The position numbers were made by a program, and so were the translations under genes. The notes beneath the pieces were generated by a model, which searched no databases, had not been told where the DNA came from, and was given only the letters and a program-made list of their open reading frames with translations. A DNA stretch of 6,881 bases from contig JABJCS010000154.1 of assembly GCA_018665505.1 (NCBI GenBank), forward strand, positions 1 through 6,881, read 5' to 3'. This DNA is from Alphaproteobacteria bacterium (GTDB lineage Bacteria; Pseudomonadota; Alphaproteobacteria; UBA8366). Shown piece by piece: positions 6,057 to 6,881 of this stretch (the stretch's first letter is position 1; each line of letters opens with the position of its first letter).

Positions 6057-6139
6057 CCCATCTATGGATCCGTCGCCGTGGCGACTGCTGACACAATAGT
6101 GGCCTTCACCGCGCACGGCTTTGGCAAAGCCCAAGTAAT
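6057..6139. other. Short convergent intergenic gap
   Basis: This gap separates the OsmC-like remnant (plus strand) from the dioxygenase (minus strand). It holds two small inverted repeats, GTCGCC-GT-GGCGAC (6072-6085) and GGCTTT-GGC-AAAGCC (6117-6131). Neither is followed by a T-run on either strand, so they are not convincing intrinsic terminators. Confidence 0.3.
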
Positions 6140-6881
6140 TCACGCCGGTCGATCACCGGCGATTGTGACCCGGTGCATTTCGCGGCGCTGGCCGTGATAG
6201 TCATTCAGCGCATAATGCTGGGTGCATCGATTGTCCCAAAACGCGATGGAATTGGCGCGCCAACGAAACCGGCTCGTGAATTCAGGCCGTCGCGCATGAA
6301 GGGTGAGAAATTCCAAAAGAGGTGCGCTTTCTTCATGCGTCATGCCTTCAAATCTCTGCATTGAGATAGCGCTGACGAACAGCGACTTGCGACCAGTCTC
6401 CGGATGAGTGCGAACCACTGGATGCGCAATCTCATCTGCCGCGTCTTCTTTTACTTGGACGTCCATGGACCGGCTGAACTGATCCTGGCGCAGTGTCACC
6501 TGACTATTACTCGCACCGTAGGAGCGCTCGCCCGTGTGAATCGCCCTGAGCCCGTCCAGCAACGCTTTCATGCCATCGGACAAGGCGTCATAGGCGCGGT
6601 ACATGTTGACGAAAATGGTGTCACCGCCCGATTCCGGCACCTCCAAGGCATAGAGAATCTGGCCCATCGGTGGTGCCTCGTGAAAGGACACGTCACTGTG
6701 CCAAATCCCGCCAAAATTGGCCGCCCGATCCTCCGCTTCCTTGATAACCGGCAGAATTTCGGGGTGACCGCGAAGGCCCTTGGCATAGGCATGTGTCTCG
6801 ATCTCGCCGAACCAGCGGGAAAAGGCTAAGTGCTGTTCCGGTGTGATTGTCTGATCGCGGAAGAAAATCACCAGATGATCA
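6140..6881 (-). CDS. TauD/TfdA-family Fe(II)/2-oxoglutarate-dependent dioxygenase, N-terminus outside window
   Basis: The frame is open to the right edge, reading D-H-L-V-I-F-F-R-D-Q before continuing, so the true start lies beyond 6881 and roughly 40 residues are missing. Numbering from the GTG at 6871, the Fe(II) ligands are His58 and Asp60 in IWHSDVSF and His219 in CTQHYALNDY. Thr85 in GGDTIF and Arg230 in RREMHRVTI match the 2-oxoglutarate-binding Thr and Arg of TauD, at the same spacing of 27 and 11 residues from the respective ligands. Such enzymes hydroxylate a substrate next to a heteroatom (taurine, aryloxyacetates, alkyl sulfates) with decarboxylation of 2-oxoglutarate, in the cytoplasm. 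All catalytic residues are present, so it is probably active. The substrate is not readable. It is on the same strand as the M19 gene, but the OsmC-like remnant lies between them, so the two are probably separate units. Confidence 0.93.
   Translation of the reverse strand, partial: DHLVIFFRDQTITPEQHLAFSRWFGEIETHAYAKGLRGHPEILPVIKEAEDRAANFGGIWHSDVSFHEAPPMGQILYALEVPESGGDTIFVNMYRAYDALSDGMKALLDGLRAIHTGERSYGASNSQVTLRQDQFSRSMDVQVKEDAADEIAHPVVRTHPETGRKSLFVSAISMQRFEGMTHEESAPLLEFLTLHARRPEFTSRFRWRANSIAFWDNRCTQHYALNDYHGQRREMHRVTIAGDRPA
6143..6161. repeat. Perfect 7-bp inverted repeat at the dioxygenase 3' end
   Basis: CGCCGGT (6143-6149) pairs with ACCGGCG (6155-6161) around a 5-base loop, CGATC. It overlaps the last codons of the dioxygenase. 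A stem of this strength could slow transcription of the dioxygenase, but the downstream sequence on the minus strand (TGAATTACTT) lacks a T-run, so a terminator role is weakly supported. Confidence 0.25.

Noticed and set aside
6404..6829. Plus-strand open frame of 141 codons
   Set aside because: It is antisense to the TauD/TfdA dioxygenase, whose catalytic residues are all present on the minus strand.

Overview
The window looks like a chromosomal stretch of a moderately GC-rich proteobacterium, most likely an alphaproteobacterium of the Rhodospirillales type. That is inferred from the mix of oxidoreductase, M19 peptidase and TauD/TfdA families, from good Shine-Dalgarno sites and from codon choice; no rRNA or other phylogenetic marker is present. 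I see no tRNA, rRNA, CRISPR array or intact insertion sequence.

Layout, left to right. At 3-143 is the C-terminal end of a sugar-nucleotide epimerase. From 231 to about 2237 runs a tight plus-strand group: a luciferase-like flavin-dependent oxidoreductase (231-1253), an unrecognised 189-residue protein (1280-1849), and an SDR dehydrogenase resembling 3-hydroxybutyrate dehydrogenase (1875-2237). The SDR is cut off after its NAD-binding half. It runs directly into the start codon of a decayed IS1595-family transposase (2219 to about 2425). The relic carries a nonsense codon, frameshifts and an apparent internal deletion that removed its first catalytic aspartate. Beyond it lies a complete GMC-family flavoprotein dehydrogenase (2518-4146), preceded by a weak promoter-like sequence.

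On the minus strand, a two-gene unit converges on the GMC gene: an M19 (membrane dipeptidase) family protein (5721-4684) followed by a 174-residue conserved protein of unknown function (4680-4156). The second gene appears to start at a TTG one codon after the first gene's stop, which suggests translational coupling. The M19 protein lacks several metal-binding residues of the classical family.

Divergent from it is a short plus-strand frame (5727-6044) that looks like the C-terminal part of an OsmC-like protein. It has lost its N-terminal half and probably its last few codons through a stop mutation. At the right edge, on the minus strand, is a TauD/TfdA-type Fe(II)/2-oxoglutarate dioxygenase (6140 to beyond the window) with its catalytic residues intact.

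Taken together this is an accessory catabolic region rich in oxidoreductases (flavin monooxygenase-like, SDR, GMC, 2OG-dioxygenase) that has undergone local decay: one IS relic, one truncated SDR and one degraded OsmC-like gene. A shared substrate is plausible but cannot be named from sequence. I did not find a clear new multi-gene system. The most unusual points are the ligand-poor M19 protein coupled to the conserved unknown protein, and the SDR-transposase scar.
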